Origin: DASRHK01 sp035650495
GTDB taxonomy: Bacteria; Pseudomonadota; Gammaproteobacteria; Nevskiales; Nevskiaceae
Assembly (NCBI GenBank): GCA_035650495.1
Contig: DASRHK010000071.1
Span: 1-15,539, forward strand
Direction: 5' to 3'
DNA: 15,539 nucleotides
Made by a program: the position numbers and the translations under genes. Below are positions 13,950 through 15,539 of this stretch, piece after piece. Position 1 is the first letter of the stretch. The number at the start of each line of letters is the position of its first letter. The notes below the pieces were generated by a model that ran no database searches, was not told the DNA's origin, and saw only the letters and a program-made list of their open reading frames with translations.

Positions 13950-14692
13950 GACGCGGACAAGTGTGCGCGTGAAGCAGGCACGGGGATGTCGAACTGCCAG
14001 ATCCCGGTGCGACCGCCGCCAGCGACCGCGGATTTGAGGTCGAGCAGGAAGCGCTGGCGCGACAGCGTTCGCGCGCCGAGCGAAAGCAGATGCGCGGTCG
14101 TGACCTGGCAGTCGATCAGCGCAAAGTCCCACGCCGCAAGCTGCTTGCACAGCCAGTGCAATGCAATCTTCGAGGCGTCGGTCTCCGCGGAGAACATCGA
14201 CTCGCCGAAGAAGGCGCGACCGATGGACACGCCGTAGGAGCCGCCGATCAGGCGGCCCGAGCGCCACACTTCGATCGACTGGCAGAAGCCGCGCTGATGC
14301 AGCTCTTCGTAAGCACGCTGCATGTGACCGCCGAGCCAGGTGCCGCGCCCATGCGCGCGCGGCGCCGCGCATCCGCGCACGACTTCGTCGAAGGCGCGGT
14401 TGAGCGAGACAGCGTAATCATCCTTGCGCAACCGCTTCGCGAGGCTCCGCGAGGTCTTGAACTCTTGCGGTCGCAGCACGCAGCGCGGATCCGGGCACCA
14501 CCAGAGGATCGGCTCGTCGGGGTTGAACCACGGGAAGATGCCCTGGCTGTAGGCACGCAGCAGACGCGTCACCGAGAGATCGCCGCCGAGTGCGAGCAAG
14601 CCGTTGGGCTCGCGCAGCGCGAGATGTTGCGGCGGGAACGGCTGCCGGGGATCGCGAGGATCCAGCCAGTGCAGTCGGATCGGATTTTCCAT
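13946..14692 (-). CDS. aat: Leucyl/phenylalanyl-tRNA--protein transferase Aat
   Basis: Aat adds Leu or Phe from aminoacyl-tRNA to proteins with N-terminal Lys or Arg in the cytoplasm. The 248-aa protein shows GLLALGGDLS (31-40), YSQGIFPWF (48-56), WWCPDPR (64-70) and GGSYGVSIGRAFFGESMFS (150-168). It also carries LIDCQVTTAHLLSLGAR near 192-208. E164, D194 and Q196 align with the catalytic E156, D186 and Q188 of the E. coli enzyme. The ATG at 14692 is chosen although GGAGG lies 12 nt upstream, a long spacing. The gene is 54 nt downstream of a small unknown gene and overlaps bpt, so the three probably form one operon. Confidence 0.96.
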   Translation of the reverse strand: MENPIRLHWLDPRDPRQPFPPQHLALREPNGLLALGGDLSVTRLLRAYSQGIFPWFNPDEPILWWCPDPRCVLRPQEFKTSRSLAKRLRKDDYAVSLNRAFDEVVRGCAAPRAHGRGTWLGGHMQRAYEELHQRGFCQSIEVWRSGRLIGGSYGVSIGRAFFGESMFSAETDASKIALHWLCKQLAAWDFALIDCQVTTAHLLSLGARTLSRQRFLLDLKSAVAGGGRTGIWQFDIPVPASRAHLSAS

Positions 14693-14746
14693 CGAGCGCC
14701 AACGCCTCCGGACCTAGGTTAGCGCCGCGCGCGCCCGATGGAAACT

Positions 14747-15082
14747 TTAGTGGAACGTGACTCCCAAATTCGGTCGTTCCTTCAGCGCCCACTGCACGCA
14801 GGCGTCCAGCTCGAAGCGCGTGATCGGCTCGTCGTCGCGCGTAGGGCCCGCCTCGGTGAGGCGGCCTTCGCCGTCGAACCCGATCGACGCCCCGGTGGTC
14901 TGGACCTGCAGCTCGTTCTCGACCTCGTTGTCGCTGATGGTGACCTGCAGATAGCGCACGCGATGGCGCGCGAATTCCGGCAGGCGACCGGCGCCTGCGA
15001 CCACGAGTCCCGCCTGCTCGGCGCTGAACTCACGAATACCGCCTTCCGGCGTCAGCACGAAATGTAGTGTCTGGATCGTCAT
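14747..15082 (-). CDS. Uncharacterised 111-aa protein upstream of aat
   Basis: I do not recognise this family. From ATG 15082-15080 the product is 111 aa (MTIQTLHFVLTPEGGI...). An in-frame GTG at 15094, with a weak TAGG 7-8 nt upstream, would add four residues. It has no signal peptide or transmembrane segment, is acidic overall and has a single Cys (C95). The alternating hydrophobic/polar pattern (VRYLQVTISDNEVENELQVQ) suggests a beta-rich small cytosolic fold ending with a helix (RFELDACVQWALKE). It is probably real: it has protein-like composition, lies on the same strand as aat with a 54-nt gap, and its start faces ftsK across a promoter-sized 152-nt gap. In Pseudomonas the equivalent slot holds trxB. 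Confidence 0.7.
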   Translation of the reverse strand: MTIQTLHFVLTPEGGIREFSAEQAGLVVAGAGRLPEFARHRVRYLQVTISDNEVENELQVQTTGASIGFDGEGRLTEAGPTRDDEPITRFELDACVQWALKERPNLGVTFH

Positions 15083-15174
15083 GTCAGGTGACACGTCGTT
15101 GCCTACAAATTTGGACCGTACCCCTTAATGAAGGTTTTCGGCAGCGTTTCAAGAGCGTGAAGGCCGATGTGCGC

Positions 15175-15183
15175 TGCTATACT
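15175..15183 (+). promoter_or_regulatory. Extended -10 promoter of ftsK
   Basis: TGCTATACT contains TG (15175-15176), one base, then TATACT, five of six matches to the -10 consensus, forming an extended -10 element. A -35 is poor (GTGAAG at 15 nt), which extended -10 promoters tolerate. A T6 run follows. Transcription would start near 15190 and give a leader of about 45 nt before the GTG of ftsK. Confidence 0.6.
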
Positions 15184-15234
15184 TTTTTCCGACACGGGGA
15201 AAAGAGCGTCATCCTGAAAACGAGGAGCCAAGCT

Positions 15235-15539
15235 GTGGAGCGCGGGCCGGGCTGGATCGACCGGCTCCTGCGGGAAGTCGCTCTCTTCGCGGCGCTCGGG
15301 CTTGCGATCGTCATGATCGCCGCCCTGTTCAGCTATCACCCCGACGATGCCGCGTGGTCATCGAGCGGCGCCGGTGGCGCAGTGCACAACTGGATCGGCA
15401 TCACCGGCGCGTGGATCGCCGACGTCCTGCTGTCGCTTTTTGGCTACGTCGGCTACCTGGTCCCTGGATTGCTGCTCCTGATCGGCTGGGTCGTTTATCG
15501 CGGCGGCGCGATCGAAGAAGCCGCGCCGCGATTGCCCCC
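15235..15539 (+). CDS. ftsK: DNA translocase FtsK, N-terminal fragment cut by window edge
   Basis: FtsK is the septal DNA translocase that clears chromosome termini and helps XerCD resolve dimers. Only the first 101 codons are present. The frame begins at GTG 15235-15237 with AGGAG (15223-15227) 7 nt upstream. It reads MERGPGWIDRLLREVALFAA and continues with FSYHPDDAAWSSSG, the conserved loop after TM1 in FtsK N-domains. TM1 spans about 13-33 and a long hydrophobic region (about 57-87, SLFGYVGYLVPGLLLLIGW) covers the next helix or helices. The motor and gamma domains lie beyond the window. It is divergent from the unknown-aat-bpt group. ftsK close to aat is a known gammaproteobacterial neighbourhood. 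Confidence 0.92.
   Translation, partial: MERGPGWIDRLLREVALFAALGLAIVMIAALFSYHPDDAAWSSSGAGGAVHNWIGITGAWIADVLLSLFGYVGYLVPGLLLLIGWVVYRGGAIEEAAPRLP

Noticed and set aside
13950..14372. Extension of bpt upstream into aat (380-aa frame)
   Set aside because: These 141 residues are Arg/Ala-rich antiphase sequence of aat; the ATGA overlap and the family N-terminus place the start at 13949.
14738..15067. Plus-strand 109-codon frame opposite the unknown 111-aa gene
   Set aside because: It lacks a ribosome site and protein-like composition, and it would end antisense to the better supported minus-strand gene; it is kept only as a less likely alternative.

Overview
The window looks like ordinary, gene-dense chromosome from a GC-rich gammaproteobacterium. 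The evidence is a canonical type II secretion (T2SS) gspC-D-E-F set and the block clpS-clpA / infA / bpt-aat followed by ftsK. From general knowledge, this gene neighbourhood is close to the one in Pseudomonas aeruginosa and, in reduced form, in E. coli. Codon use is uniformly GC-rich, which fills the complementary strands with long shadow ORFs. A Xanthomonadales, Steroidobacterales or Nevskiales-type lineage is a guess. No tRNA, rRNA, CRISPR array, insertion sequence or prophage gene was seen.

Layout. Positions 1-648 (minus) hold the N-terminal part of an outer-membrane beta-barrel protein with a signal peptide and an Ala/Pro-rich spacer; the rest lies beyond the window. Positions 833-6623 (minus) are a compact T2SS operon read gspC, gspD, gspE, gspF: inner-membrane coupler, secretin, assembly ATPase and platform protein. 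The usual next gene, gspG, does not follow. From a 71-nt divergent intergenic region at 6624-6694, a CHASE2 class III adenylate cyclase runs rightward and overlaps by 1 nt the start of a glutaryl-CoA dehydrogenase (gcdH). Then come clpS and clpA on the plus strand. They converge on infA, with a composite hairpin terminator and a dispersed palindromic repeat between them. On the minus strand an uncharacterised 111-aa gene, aat and bpt are read toward infA. Divergent from that group, ftsK begins at 15235 behind an extended -10 promoter and runs off the right edge.

How the genes work together. GspC-F form part of one secretion machine; the pseudopilins and the L/M proteins must be encoded elsewhere. 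Aat and Bpt attach Leu/Phe or Leu to protein N-termini, ClpS recognises the resulting N-degrons, and ClpA unfolds them for ClpP. Four N-degron components therefore lie within about 4.6 kb around infA. The cyclase would make cAMP in response to a periplasmic signal; its coupling to lysine/tryptophan catabolism through gcdH is known only from gene overlap.

No clearly new biological system is visible. The items most worth checking are the small unknown gene in the aat-bpt group, the T2SS operon that stops after gspF, the cyclase-gcdH pair with its Lys/Thr substrate-site signature, possible leaderless starts at clpS, gspC and gspE, and the repeat between clpA and infA.
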